Assembly (NCBI GenBank): GCA_046262815.1
Contig: JBHELY010000013.1
Coordinates: 1-64,000 of the forward strand
DNA: 64,000 bases
Source of the DNA: AV80 sp046262815
GTDB taxonomy: Bacteria; Verrucomicrobiota; Verrucomicrobiia; Chthoniobacterales; UBA10450
Direction of reading: 5' to 3'
Of the stretch, positions 16,444 through 25,861 are shown piece after piece. The notes beneath the pieces are model-generated. The model was not told the origin of the DNA and did no database searches. It saw only the letters and a list, made by a program, of their open reading frames with translations. Each line of letters opens with the position of its first letter. The first letter of the stretch is position 1. The position numbers and the translations under genes are program-made.

Positions 16444-18699
16444 ATGACGCCGGTAAAAATTTGGCTCGGTTATCCCTATCCGCTCGGAGCGACCTGGCTC
16501 GGCAACGGAGTCAACTTCGCGATTTTTTCCGAGCACGCGACGTCGGTCGATCTCTGTCTTTTCGATAACATCGACGCGCCCCAGGAAAATATCCGGATCC
16601 CGATGACGGAACAGACCGACCAGGTTTGGCACGTTTTTTTGCCGGATGTGCGGCCCGGACAACTCTACGGCTATCGCGTTTACGGCCCGTACGATCCGGA
16701 ACGCGGAATGCGTTTCAACAGCTCGAAGCTGCTCATCGATCCGTACGCGAAAGCGATCGCAGGCCAAGTGAATTGGGCGAACGAGATGTTTGGCTACGTC
16801 GTCGGCAGTCCGCAGGAAGACCTGGCGCGCGATTTCCGCGACGACGCTTGGGGAATGCCGAAAGCGGCAGTGATCGATAACGCTTTTGATTGGGGCGACG
16901 ACAAGCGGCTCGGCATCCCGCTGCACAGCTCGATCATCTACGAAGTGCACGTGAAGGGTTTCACGAAACTGTGTCCCGACGTGCCGGCGGAATTGCGCGG
17001 GACTTATGCGGGGCTCGGCAGCGCAGGCGCGATCAAGTATTTGAAGGACCTCGGCATCACCGCGGTGGAATTGTTGCCGGTCCACCAGCACATCAATGAC
17101 AAGGTGCTGGTCGATCGCGGCCTAACGAATTACTGGGGCTACAACACGATTGGGTTCTTCGCCCCGGAAGCGAAATATTCCAGCAGCGGCGTGATGGGGG
17201 AGCAGGTCGGGGAGTTCAAGAGGATGGTGCGCAATCTTCACGCGGCCGGAATCGAAGTGATCCTGGATGTCGTTTACAATCACACCGCGGAAGGAAATCA
17301 TCTCGGGGCAACGCTTGGTTTTCGCGGTGTCGATAACGCGGCTTACTACCGGTTGTCGCCGGAAAATCCGAGAAAATACATGGATTTCACGGGAACGGGG
17401 AACACGTTCAATCTCCTTCATCCGCGCACGCTCCAGCTGGTGATGGACAGCCTCCGCTACTGGGTGATCGACATGCACGTCGATGGGTTCCGGTTCGATC
17501 TCGCGTCGACCCTGGCGCGCGACGACAAAGGGGTGAACAAGCTCCACGCCTTTTTCGAAATCATTCACCAGGACCCGGTCCTCTCGCAGACAAAGTTGAT
17601 CGCGGAACCGTGGGATGTGGGCGACGGCGGTTATCAGGTTGGAAATTTTCCGGTGCTCTGGGCGGAGTGGAACGGGAAATATCGCGACGAAGTCCGCCGA
17701 TTTTGGAAAGGCGACGAAGGCCGGATCGGCGAGATCGCGTATCGGTTAACCGGCAGTCCCGATTTGTATCAGCACAGCGGGCGGCGTCCCTACGCGAGCA
17801 TCAATTTCATCACGGCGCACGACGGGTTCACGTTGAACGATCTCGTGAGCTACAACGAGAAACACAACGAAGCCAACGGCGAGGAGAACCGCGATGGCGA
17901 CAACACCAACAACTCGTGGAACTGCGGCGCGGAAGGACCGACCGACGATCCGAAAATCAACGAGCTGCGGCGTCGGCAGCGCCGGAATTTTTTGACAACG
18001 CTCTTTTTGTCGCAGGGCGTGCCGATGCTCCTGGGCGGCGACGAATTTGCGCGGACAAAAAAGGGAAACAACAACACCTATTGCCAGGATAACGAGCTGA
18101 ACTGGTTTTCCTGGGAGCACAACGACGAGCAGAAAGAGCAGCTCGAATTCACGAAGAAGCTTATCAAACTGCGGCACGAGCATCCGGTCTTTCGCCGGCC
18201 GAAATTTTTCCAGGGCCGCCGAATTCGCGGGACGGACATTCGCGACGTGATGTGGTTCAACCCGGGCGGGAATGAGATGAGCGACGAAGAATGGGGCTCG
18301 CCGTTCGTGCGCGCGATCGAGGTGTTGCTCAGCGGCGACACGATCGATGTTTTGAATTTCGAAGGCGAACCGATCCGTGACGAAACGTTTTTGTTCCTGA
18401 TCAACGCGCACTTCGAGCCGCTTCCATTCGTCCTGCCAGGCGAGGAACATCTCGAATGGCTACTCATTCTCGACACGGCGGAGGAGCACGGCTTTCTCTC
18501 CGAGCCGCAGAAGTTCGCCTCGGGCGATGACGTGGAAGTGATCGGGCGGGGGATGAAGTTGTTGAAGCTTGCGACCGGAGCGCAGGCGCAGGCGCGGCAC
18601 GAATCGTGGAAGAAACGCCAGGTGCAATTGCCGCGCGACACGATGCCCGGCGCGAAACCGCCGCCATTGCCGGAACCGGAGAAAAAAGAAAGCGCGTGA
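16444..18699 (+). CDS. glgX: Glycogen debranching enzyme
   Basis: GH13 isoamylase-type enzyme that cleaves alpha-1,6 branches of glycogen limit dextrin. The 751 residues begin with a CBM48-like domain (YPLGATWLGNGVNFAIFSEHA), followed by the barrel. The catalytic residues appear in DGFRFDLAS (nucleophile near D352), AEPWD (acid near E388) and AHDGFTLNDL (third Asp near 460). The C-terminus carries a charged extension. No other glycogen gene is in the window. It is followed by a palindrome and a HAD phosphatase. Confidence 0.95.
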   Translation: MTPVKIWLGYPYPLGATWLGNGVNFAIFSEHATSVDLCLFDNIDAPQENIRIPMTEQTDQVWHVFLPDVRPGQLYGYRVYGPYDPERGMRFNSSKLLIDPYAKAIAGQVNWANEMFGYVVGSPQEDLARDFRDDAWGMPKAAVIDNAFDWGDDKRLGIPLHSSIIYEVHVKGFTKLCPDVPAELRGTYAGLGSAGAIKYLKDLGITAVELLPVHQHINDKVLVDRGLTNYWGYNTIGFFAPEAKYSSSGVMGEQVGEFKRMVRNLHAAGIEVILDVVYNHTAEGNHLGATLGFRGVDNAAYYRLSPENPRKYMDFTGTGNTFNLLHPRTLQLVMDSLRYWVIDMHVDGFRFDLASTLARDDKGVNKLHAFFEIIHQDPVLSQTKLIAEPWDVGDGGYQVGNFPVLWAEWNGKYRDEVRRFWKGDEGRIGEIAYRLTGSPDLYQHSGRRPYASINFITAHDGFTLNDLVSYNEKHNEANGEENRDGDNTNNSWNCGAEGPTDDPKINELRRRQRRNFLTTLFLSQGVPMLLGGDEFARTKKGNNNTYCQDNELNWFSWEHNDEQKEQLEFTKKLIKLRHEHPVFRRPKFFQGRRIRGTDIRDVMWFNPGGNEMSDEEWGSPFVRAIEVLLSGDTIDVLNFEGEPIRDETFLFLINAHFEPLPFVLPGEEHLEWLLILDTAEEHGFLSEPQKFASGDDVEVIGRGMKLLKLATGAQAQARHESWKKRQVQLPRDTMPGAKPPPLPEPEKKESA
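17120..17128 (-). repeat. TCGTTAGGC motif, copy 4
   Basis: Exact 9-mer (complement on +) in glgX, encoding Gly-Leu-Thr through GGC CTA ACG. Confidence 0.8.
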
Positions 18700-18708
18700 T
18701 GTCGAATT

Positions 18709-18787
18709 TTGGTAGGGCGAGACTCAGTCGAGCCGTGGGGAGAATCGTCGCCGCACGTTTCGGCTCGACAGGGTCTCGCCCTACCAA
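18709..18787. repeat. Long palindrome, GGTAGGGCGAGAC family
   Basis: Arms TTGGTAGGGCGAGAC and GTCTCGCCCTACCAA, with inner GTCGAGCC and GGCTCGAC, form a long interrupted stem between glgX and the HAD gene. It ends 18 bases before the HAD ATG, so it may act as a terminator/5' leader structure. Confidence 0.85.
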
Positions 18788-18805
18788 TTTGCGGAACGTC
18801 TCGTC

Positions 18806-19468
18806 ATGATCCGGGCCGCGGTTTTCGATCTCGACGGGACGCTCGTCGATTCAAACGAGTTCCATGTTCTCGCGTGGCAGGAGACGTTCCGGCATTTCGG
18901 GAAAGAGATCTCGATTGAGCGGCTCCGCGAACAGGTTGGTAAAGGCGGCGATCAATATTTACCGGTGTTCTTGAATGAGGCGGAGATGCGCGAGTTCGGC
19001 GAGAAGGCGGACAAGTTTCACGGCGAAATTTTCAAAAAGAAATATTTGTCGCAAGTGAAGCCGTTTCCGAGAGTGCGCGAGCTGTTCGAGCGCTTGCGCG
19101 AGGACGGAAAGAAAATTGCGCTGGCGTCGTCGGGAAAAGATCCCGAGGTCCGGCATTACGAAAAGCTGCTTGGCATCGAGCCGCTGGTGGACGGGATGAC
19201 GACCTCAGATCAGGTAGCGCATTCCAAACCGTACGCCGATGTTTTCATCGCTGCGCTCAACATGTTGAAGGTGCCGGCGAGCGATGCCGTCGCGATCGGG
19301 GACACGCCGTACGATGTCGAAGCGGCCAAGAAGATCGAGCTGCCGGTCATCGGCGTTCTTTGCGGCGGATTTTCGGAACAGGTGTTACGCGACGAAGGCG
19401 CCATCGCGATTTATCGCGATCCAGCAGATCTGCTGGAGCATTATTATCAATCGCCACTGGCGGGATAG
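18806..19468 (+). CDS. HAD-superfamily phosphatase/phosphoglucomutase-like
   Basis: A 220-residue HAD hydrolase of the beta-phosphoglucomutase/phosphatase subgroup. FDLDGTLVDSN holds nucleophile D8 and acid/base D10; ALASSGKDP is motif II, a Lys follows in the HSKPYADVF segment, and AIGDTPYDVEAAKK is the motif III/IV acidic loop. The substrate is a small phosphorylated compound that cannot be specified. Being downstream of glgX suggests, but does not show, sugar-phosphate metabolism. Confidence 0.85.
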   Translation: MIRAAVFDLDGTLVDSNEFHVLAWQETFRHFGKEISIERLREQVGKGGDQYLPVFLNEAEMREFGEKADKFHGEIFKKKYLSQVKPFPRVRELFERLREDGKKIALASSGKDPEVRHYEKLLGIEPLVDGMTTSDQVAHSKPYADVFIAALNMLKVPASDAVAIGDTPYDVEAAKKIELPVIGVLCGGFSEQVLRDEGAIAIYRDPADLLEHYYQSPLAG

Positions 19469-19480
19469 AGAAAGAATTTC

Positions 19481-19568
19481 TTCTGTAGCCGCGTCCCTGT
19501 GGGACGCGCATCGGACCGAGTGATGGCTACCTTTTCCCCGCGCGTCCCACAGGGACGCGGCTACAGAA
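19481..19568. repeat. Composite palindrome, TGTAGCC family
   Basis: Arms TTCTGTAGCCGCGTCCC and GGGACGCGGCTACAGAA are perfect complements. Each also contains its own GTCCC-(TGT or ACA)-GGGAC hairpin. It sits between the convergent HAD and ABC transporter genes, 12 and 5 bases from their stops, and is well placed as a bidirectional terminator. Confidence 0.9.
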
Positions 19569-19573
19569 GACAA

Positions 19574-22500
19574 TCAATTCCGCCGCACTTCGAGCTGGCG
19601 GCGCAGAATCCAGTGGAGCACGCCGAGTAATCCGAGCGCCGAGGCGATCAGCACGATCGTGTTGAAGACGAACAGGTCCACTTTGAAACCGAAATAGCGT
19701 TTCTCTTCGCCGAAGAAAACGTTCAGCTTCCCGCCGCGCCGGTAATCGCTTTGCTCCATCTCGGCGTTTGAGATCAGGTCGGAGACTTTTTGGTTCACGT
19801 AGAGTTGCTCGGCGGTCACGGGCCCGGCGGCGTCTTTGAACAGGTCGCGATCGAACGCCTTTTTGCCTTTCAGAATTTCATCGATCAAAGCGAGGTAACG
19901 ATCCAACTGGTCGGCGGTCTTCGCCTCCAGCCCGGATAACATCGCGAGGATTTCCTTGAGATCGTTGAGCCGTTTCGTGTTTTCCGGCGTCTGGGTCTTC
20001 TGCTCGACGATGCGTTGCATCTCCGCGTTCACCCGCTCCTGCCGGCTCGTGAGCGGATTCAACTTTGCCTGGGCGACGACCATCTCTTCGTAAGACCAGC
20101 GCATCGCAATGAACTGGCAGACGAACGGGACCTGCAACCGGCTGTTCATCTTCTTGCCCTCATCGGTATTCGGATGCTCGGAGAACCAGCGGGTAAACGT
20201 GTAAACCAACCCGAGGTTCCGGTTCATGTCCTCGTATTTGATGAGCGCGCCGCCCATGATGATCTGTGGAATCAAGACGAGCGGCACGATGTTCGACGCG
20301 GTTTTCGGATCGGCCACGAGAGAGGAGACGACGAGACCGAGCGCGACGCCGCCCATGGCGGTCATGAACATGATGCCGAGATCGATCCAGAACATGCCGC
20401 GGATCTCGAGGATGTAATTGCCGATCAGGACGAAGAGAATGCATTGGACGACGGCGAAGAAGCCGAGCGACATGAACTTCGAGAAAACGTAGTAGGGCAG
20501 GCGGACGTTGAGATTTCGCTCCCGTTGGAGAACCGCACGATCACGGATGATGTCGTCCGCACTATTCGTTAGGCCGAGAAACATCGCGACGATGAGGCTG
20601 AGGAAGAGGAACGTCGGGATGTGGTAGGCGGACGCGTAATCGTATTCGCCGCGCTCTGAGTAACGAAGGATGGTCGCGATGAGGAGCGCGAGAACGGGCG
20701 CGACGCCGATAGTGATGAGCAGGTTCGCGCGGTTGCGCAGCTTGCTCATAAACGAGCGCTTTATAAGAGTGCGCAATTGCGTCCATTCGTCCCGCCAACG
20801 GATGAAGAAGCGGCGCTTCACCGAGGGCGCCGGCGGCAGGGCCGGGGCGGGACCGCGGCGAAGCGAGACTTGTTTGACGTCCTGGATCAGGCGAAACGCT
20901 TCGTATTTGTCGCGCCAGAATTCCGGCGAATAACGGCGCGCCGCGACGAGCTGCCCGCGTGTGTTCTCTTCGTAAATGATGTCGCCGCTGATGTCGCGGA
21001 GCGGTGTTTCGAGCACGTCGAAAATAAATTCCGGCCGGGTGGTTCCGCAGGACGGACACGCGCCCATGTCGGCGCCGAACTGATGCTGGTGTTCCGCTTC
21101 CGCGAAATAGCGCAGCATGTCGGTCGGCGTTCCAAAGAAGACGAGTCGCCCGCCTTTATCGAACAGGATCGCCTTGTGAAACATCTGGAAGAGTTTCGAG
21201 CTCGGCTGGTGGATCGTGACGATGATGATTTTGTTGTGGGCGAGCGCGCGGATGATCTCGATGACGTGCTCGGAATCTTTCGACGACAATCCGGAGGTCG
21301 GTTCGTCGAAGAGGTAAACGTCCGCCGAACCGATCATGTCGAGGCCGATGTTCAGACGCTTCCGTTCGCCGCCACTGAGTGTTTTTTTCACCGGGCTGCC
21401 GACGATGCTGTCGCGGCGTTCGTTCAATCCGAGCTCGATCAATTTTCCTTCGAGCCGCCGGCTTAGGTCGCGTCCGGAGAGATGCGGCGCGCGAATCGCG
21501 GCGGCGAACTCGAGGTTCTCGCCGATGGTGAGATGCTCGTCGAACGCGTCTTCCTGCGGGATGTAACTGATGTAGCCCTTGAGCTGGTCGAGATTTTCGT
21601 AGAGCGGCCGGTCGTTCAACAACACCTGTCCCTGACTGGGCTGAAGCTGGCCGCCGAGCACTTTCATGAGCGTGCTTTTGCCGGAGCCGCTCGCGCCCAT
21701 CACGCAAACGAGCTCGCCGCGATTCACCGAGAACGAAACGCCTTCGAGCCCGATCTCGTTATTGCCGAAGCGATGCGTGACGTCGACCACTTCGAGTGAG
21801 CGAATGATGTTGCGTTCTTCCTCGATGATCCGCTCGGAAAAATTGCAGCGCAGAAATTGGCCGACATCGATCCGGATCGTGTCGCCGTCCTGGAGCGGCG
21901 AAGTCGTGCGCACCGGCGTTTCGCCGACAAGAATCGGCCGGTCGGCATCGATCACTTCCAGGGTGCCGATGCGTTTGTCGTAATCGCACAAGATTTTGAG
22001 GAGCACGTCGCCGCTGGTTCCGGGCGAGAGAAGAATGTCGTCTTCCTCGAGCATGCTCGGATTATTCGAGACGAGGTATTCGGATTTCGAAGCCTTGAGC
22101 TGGAACCGGCCGCCCATGGCGCGCGCGCGCCGGCGGAGATCCAGCAGGTCCATCTCGCTGTCGTTGTGGAAAACGATCTTGTCTTCGAGCATCGCTTCGA
22201 CGGTCGTGCCGGCTTTCAGCTTGGTGCCGTTGAGGACCGCGTTGACGTCGCGCAACGCTTTCACGCGCACCTTCAAACCGAAAGTGACTTCGAGCGCGCT
22301 TTCGCGCGACCGCGAGCGCTCGAGCTGCACTTCATCCGCGTCCTTGTGAACGCGAACGAAAATCTGCGGCAGCGAAACGTTCTTCTTCGCGTTGAAATAC
22401 GCCGCCAATTCCTGGTAGGTCAGGAACTGATCGCCGACCAAAATCCGTTGGCCGGGATAAATCCGGCAGAAACCTCCGCGAACGAGCGGCCGCCCCCGGA

Positions 22501-23182
22501 CTGACACCGTTTGCCCCGTGTAATTCTTGAGCAGGATCAGGTCGTGATACCGAAACGCCAGGAGCCGATCGTTTCCGGTCAGGCTTTTCAAGACCACGTC
22601 GGCCGCGCCATTCGTCCCGAACGAAACCGATTCCAGCGGCGACGCGCCCCGTTGGTAAATCGACGCGTCCGCGTCCTCCGACGCATTGAGTTGATAGACG
22701 ATATCGATCGCCTGCGCCGCCATGCCGAGCTGCGACATGAACGAGTAGAACGCAACGACCTGTTCCTGTTTCAGCCCGGCCTGCGAAATCAGATCGTAAA
22801 GCTGCACGCCGAGCATAATCTTTCGGTCGGTGCTGAGCTGCGCCGAAAGCTTTTGCGCCATCGCGGAAAGGTCCTGTTGTTCGTAGAGCGCCTGGCGAAA
22901 TAGTTGGCGCAGCTCGGAGTAAACCGCTTCCGGGTAATCGTAACGCAGGAACCCGAGGCTCGAGTCGATTTCTTCCTCGAGCAAAACGCCGTCGGCTTTC
23001 GAAAAGCTTGCCAGCACCTGGATGAGCAGCGGCAACAGGTTCGGTCCCTCCGCAACACTGCGCGGTTTGCGTAACGCGCGCCGCATCCAGCGCCGGCTCC
23101 GCCGTTGAATCCGGTACGCGAACGGCGTCACCTTTTGTACCGCGCGATCGATCTTATCTGCGACTTTGGTCAGGGCCGTCAT
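19574..23182 (-). CDS. ABCG-type ABC transporter with N-terminal TerB-like and FHA-like domains
   Basis: A 1202-residue single-chain half-transporter. Residues about 40-170 resemble a TerB-like helical domain. Residues about 170-460 contain repeated FHA-like/regulatory beta segments. The ATPase follows: Walker A GASGSGKST near residue 495, signature LSGGERKRLN near 598, and Walker B/D-loop YLFDEPTSGLSS near 622. A CPSCG pair follows near 705. The C-terminal ABC-2 membrane domain (about 820-1195) includes a large charged extramembrane loop. The substrate is unknown. FHA domains bind phosphothreonine, so control by Ser/Thr kinases is an inference. No partner subunit is adjacent. Confidence 0.88.
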   Translation of the reverse strand: MTALTKVADKIDRAVQKVTPFAYRIQRRSRRWMRRALRKPRSVAEGPNLLPLLIQVLASFSKADGVLLEEEIDSSLGFLRYDYPEAVYSELRQLFRQALYEQQDLSAMAQKLSAQLSTDRKIMLGVQLYDLISQAGLKQEQVVAFYSFMSQLGMAAQAIDIVYQLNASEDADASIYQRGASPLESVSFGTNGAADVVLKSLTGNDRLLAFRYHDLILLKNYTGQTVSVRGRPLVRGGFCRIYPGQRILVGDQFLTYQELAAYFNAKKNVSLPQIFVRVHKDADEVQLERSRSRESALEVTFGLKVRVKALRDVNAVLNGTKLKAGTTVEAMLEDKIVFHNDSEMDLLDLRRRARAMGGRFQLKASKSEYLVSNNPSMLEEDDILLSPGTSGDVLLKILCDYDKRIGTLEVIDADRPILVGETPVRTTSPLQDGDTIRIDVGQFLRCNFSERIIEEERNIIRSLEVVDVTHRFGNNEIGLEGVSFSVNRGELVCVMGASGSGKSTLMKVLGGQLQPSQGQVLLNDRPLYENLDQLKGYISYIPQEDAFDEHLTIGENLEFAAAIRAPHLSGRDLSRRLEGKLIELGLNERRDSIVGSPVKKTLSGGERKRLNIGLDMIGSADVYLFDEPTSGLSSKDSEHVIEIIRALAHNKIIIVTIHQPSSKLFQMFHKAILFDKGGRLVFFGTPTDMLRYFAEAEHQHQFGADMGACPSCGTTRPEFIFDVLETPLRDISGDIIYEENTRGQLVAARRYSPEFWRDKYEAFRLIQDVKQVSLRRGPAPALPPAPSVKRRFFIRWRDEWTQLRTLIKRSFMSKLRNRANLLITIGVAPVLALLIATILRYSERGEYDYASAYHIPTFLFLSLIVAMFLGLTNSADDIIRDRAVLQRERNLNVRLPYYVFSKFMSLGFFAVVQCILFVLIGNYILEIRGMFWIDLGIMFMTAMGGVALGLVVSSLVADPKTASNIVPLVLIPQIIMGGALIKYEDMNRNLGLVYTFTRWFSEHPNTDEGKKMNSRLQVPFVCQFIAMRWSYEEMVVAQAKLNPLTSRQERVNAEMQRIVEQKTQTPENTKRLNDLKEILAMLSGLEAKTADQLDRYLALIDEILKGKKAFDRDLFKDAAGPVTAEQLYVNQKVSDLISNAEMEQSDYRRGGKLNVFFGEEKRYFGFKVDLFVFNTIVLIASALGLLGVLHWILRRQLEVRRN
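20566..20574 (+). repeat. TCGTTAGGC motif, copy 5
   Basis: Exact 9-mer inside the ABC transporter gene; on the coding strand it gives Gly-Leu-Thr through GGC CTA ACG. Confidence 0.8.
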
Positions 23183-23235
23183 TTTGCCGGAGTCGCGCGG
23201 AAATTACCGCACGCCGAGGTTAACCGCAAAGAGCA

Positions 23236-23300
23236 GAAGTCGGAGGTCAGAGGCCGGAGGTCGGCCGCTGACTTCGGACCTCTGACTTCCGACCTCCGGC
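23236..23300. repeat. Palindromic repeat, GGAGGTC/GGAAGTC family
   Basis: Left arm 23239-23262 and right arm 23270-23293 pair over 24 positions with about four G-T type mismatches. Both are made of degenerate seven-base units such as CGGAGGT and CAGAGGT. It lies in the divergent region between the ABC transporter gene and ftsH, 64 bases before the ftsH ATG, so it could act in the ftsH leader. Confidence 0.82.
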
Positions 23301-23364
23301 ACATTGCATTGCCAAGAGATCATGTTAGCGTTTTTGCGCCTGACAAAAACGGGCTTTCAATCTC

Positions 23365-25404
23365 ATGGCCCAGCCTGATCGCAATTCTCAAAAAGAGAAA
23401 CCACCTCGCGGAAACGAGCCGAGCTTTAACTGGCGCGGCGTCATCCTTATCGCCATCGCGTTTACTCTCATCGGACTCGGGTTCCTTTTCCGGAACGGCC
23501 CTTACGCGAGCTTCGAGGACGTTCCGTATAACCGCTTCATCGAGCTGCTCGAGAACAAGCAGATCATTAACGACAAAAATTCGCCGCTCCAGCTGGTTTA
23601 CCAGGAAGGCCAGCCGACTCAGACGTTGCGCGGCGCTTACATCAAGCAGGCGGTCGGCCCGAACGGCGCGCAGCCAGTCCCGTTTCGCACCACCGTCGCG
23701 CTGAATTTCGCGACCGATCTCCAGGAGAAACTCCGCCAGGCGGGCATCACCCCGGCGATCAAAACGGATTCAACCTTGATCGCGCAAACCCTCGTCGGAT
23801 TTCTGCCGATCGCGCTCTTTCTGCTCGTTCTCTATTTCCTGTTTCGGCAGCAGATCCGCATGGCGGGCAAGGGCGCGCTGAATTTCGGCAAATCGAAGGC
23901 GCGCATGTTGGCGCGTGACAAGAACAAGATCACGTTCAAGGACGTCGCCGGTGTCGAGGAAGCGAAGGACGAGGTCCAGGAGCTGGTCGAATTTTTGCGC
24001 GACCCGAAAAAGTTCCAGAAACTCGGGGGCCGGATTCCGAAAGGCGTGTTGCTCGTCGGGCCTCCGGGCACCGGCAAGACGCTGCTGGCGCGCGCGATTG
24101 CCGGCGAAGCCGACGTGCCGTTCTTCTCGATCAGCGGTTCGGATTTCGTGGAAATGTTTGTCGGCGTTGGCGCGTCACGCGTCCGCGACATGTTTGAGCA
24201 GGGCAAGAAATCCGCGCCCTGCATTATTTTCATCGACGAAATTGACGCGGTCGGCCGGCATCGCGGCCACGGCGTCGGCGGCGGGCACGACGAGCGTGAG
24301 CAAACGCTGAATGCGTTGCTTGTGGAAATGGACGGGTTCGATACGCAGGAAGGCGTCATCATTATCGCGGCCACGAACCGGCCCGATGTGCTCGATCCGG
24401 CGCTGCTGCGTCCCGGCCGTTTCGATCGCCAGATCACGGTGAATTTACCGGACGTGAAAGGCCGCGAAGAAATTCTGCGCGTCCATTCCAAGAAAGTGAA
24501 GCTGGCCGAAGGCGTCGATCTCCAGGTCGTCGCGCGCGGCACGCCCGGGTATTCCGGCGCGGAGTTGGCGAACGTGATCAACGAGGCCGCGCTCCTGGCC
24601 GCGCGTCGCGGATTAAAAGGCATCACGCTCAAAGAACTTGAAGAAGCGCGCGATAAAGTTCGTTGGGGTAAGGAACGGCGCTCGATGGCGTTGAGCGAAA
24701 AGGAAAAGACCAACACGGCGTATCACGAAGCCGGCCATGCCTTGCTCCTCGAGTTGCTCGAACACACCGAGCCGCTCCACAAGGTTACGATCATCCCGCG
24801 CGGTCCGTCCCTCGGCTCGACCATGTGGCTGCCGGAGGAAGACAAATACACGAATCGGAAGAACGAGCTGATCGCCGGGCTGGCCGTCGGCATGGGCGGG
24901 CGGGTCGCGGAAGAAATCGTTTTTGGCGACGTCACCAACGGCGCCCGCGGCGATATTAAGCAGGCCACGGCGGTTGCTCGCCGGATGGTTTGCGAATGGG
25001 GGATGAGTGAGAAGATGGGGATGGTCGAATACGGCGAGCACGAAGATTACGTCTTCCTCGGCCGGGATATTTCTCGGGCCCGCGATTACTCCGAAGCCAC
25101 CGCCGAACAGATCGACGGCGAAGTCCGCAAACTCATCGACGGCGCCTACCAGACTGCGATGAAAGTCCTGACCCAACACCGCGACCACCTCGAAGCCATC
25201 GCCAAGGCGTTGCTCGAGTACGAAACTCTCGACGGCGCCCAAATCAAAGAAATCATCGAGCACGGCCGCCTGATCAATCCGCCCCCGGGCGCACCACCTC
25301 CGCCCTCCCAGAAAATGCCTCCCGAAAAACCTCCCAAACAAGTTGTCGTCGCCCCTGACGTCACGCCTCCGCTGCCCGGTGCTCTCGGCGGCGCCCCAGC
25401 CTGA
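23365..25404 (+). CDS. ftsH: ATP-dependent zinc metalloprotease FtsH
   Basis: Membrane-anchored AAA+ protease that degrades misassembled membrane proteins and selected regulators. Of 679 residues, there are two N-terminal membrane segments (about 27-46 and 135-155) around a periplasmic domain. The AAA domain has Walker A GPPGTGKT near 231 and Walker B IIFIDEIDAVG, with the second region of homology TNRPDVLDPALLRPGRFD. The zinc site HEAGH is near 454. The C-terminus is Pro-rich (PPPGAPPPPSQK). The gene is complete and shows no missing catalytic residue. Confidence 0.97.
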   Translation: MAQPDRNSQKEKPPRGNEPSFNWRGVILIAIAFTLIGLGFLFRNGPYASFEDVPYNRFIELLENKQIINDKNSPLQLVYQEGQPTQTLRGAYIKQAVGPNGAQPVPFRTTVALNFATDLQEKLRQAGITPAIKTDSTLIAQTLVGFLPIALFLLVLYFLFRQQIRMAGKGALNFGKSKARMLARDKNKITFKDVAGVEEAKDEVQELVEFLRDPKKFQKLGGRIPKGVLLVGPPGTGKTLLARAIAGEADVPFFSISGSDFVEMFVGVGASRVRDMFEQGKKSAPCIIFIDEIDAVGRHRGHGVGGGHDEREQTLNALLVEMDGFDTQEGVIIIAATNRPDVLDPALLRPGRFDRQITVNLPDVKGREEILRVHSKKVKLAEGVDLQVVARGTPGYSGAELANVINEAALLAARRGLKGITLKELEEARDKVRWGKERRSMALSEKEKTNTAYHEAGHALLLELLEHTEPLHKVTIIPRGPSLGSTMWLPEEDKYTNRKNELIAGLAVGMGGRVAEEIVFGDVTNGARGDIKQATAVARRMVCEWGMSEKMGMVEYGEHEDYVFLGRDISRARDYSEATAEQIDGEVRKLIDGAYQTAMKVLTQHRDHLEAIAKALLEYETLDGAQIKEIIEHGRLINPPPGAPPPPSQKMPPEKPPKQVVVAPDVTPPLPGALGGAPA

Positions 25405-25452
25405 CAGGGTAGGAGCGCAACAGACGGAAAGAGACGAAGCCGAAAACCGAAC

Positions 25453-25818
25453 TTATTTCGGGGAGCGCGCGTCGGCGTGCGTCTTTACTTCGCGACGCTG
25501 TTTCTCGACGACGCGCCGCAGCTCGCGCTCCATTGTTTTGAAGGCGTCGTGGATCACTTTCGTGAGCGGCGCGTAGGAGCCGTTGTCCATTCCTTTTTCG
25601 TCGGCGACCAATTCATGCCCCGGCGGGACCGTCACGTCGATCCGGACCCGGAATGGATTTCCTTTTTGATGAGCGTGGTTCGGCTGCTCGATGGCCACGT
25701 CGCAGCGGTTGATGTGGTCGCAGAATTTTTCGAGGCGCGCCGCTTTCTCCATGACGAACTGATCGATGTCGTCGGATTTCGCGACGCCGCGGTAGGTGAT
25801 GTTAACAGGTAGTTGCAT
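25453..25818 (-). CDS. Ribosome hibernation promoting factor / RaiA-like protein
   Basis: A 121-residue protein of the HPF/RaiA family, which binds the 30S decoding region and stabilises idle ribosomes. It begins MQLPVNITYRGVAKSDDIDQFVMEKAARLEKF, with the alternating strand and helix pattern of the family, and retains HAHQKGNPFRVRIDVTVPPGHEL. A typical long HPF dimerisation domain is absent, so it resembles the short form. It converges on ftsH with a 48-base gap. Confidence 0.85.
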   Translation of the reverse strand: MQLPVNITYRGVAKSDDIDQFVMEKAARLEKFCDHINRCDVAIEQPNHAHQKGNPFRVRIDVTVPPGHELVADEKGMDNGSYAPLTKVIHDAFKTMERELRRVVEKQRREVKTHADARSPK

Positions 25819-25861
25819 AAAATGACTGACGCGCGCGGGCGGATTGCCAGTGCGCGCGAAT

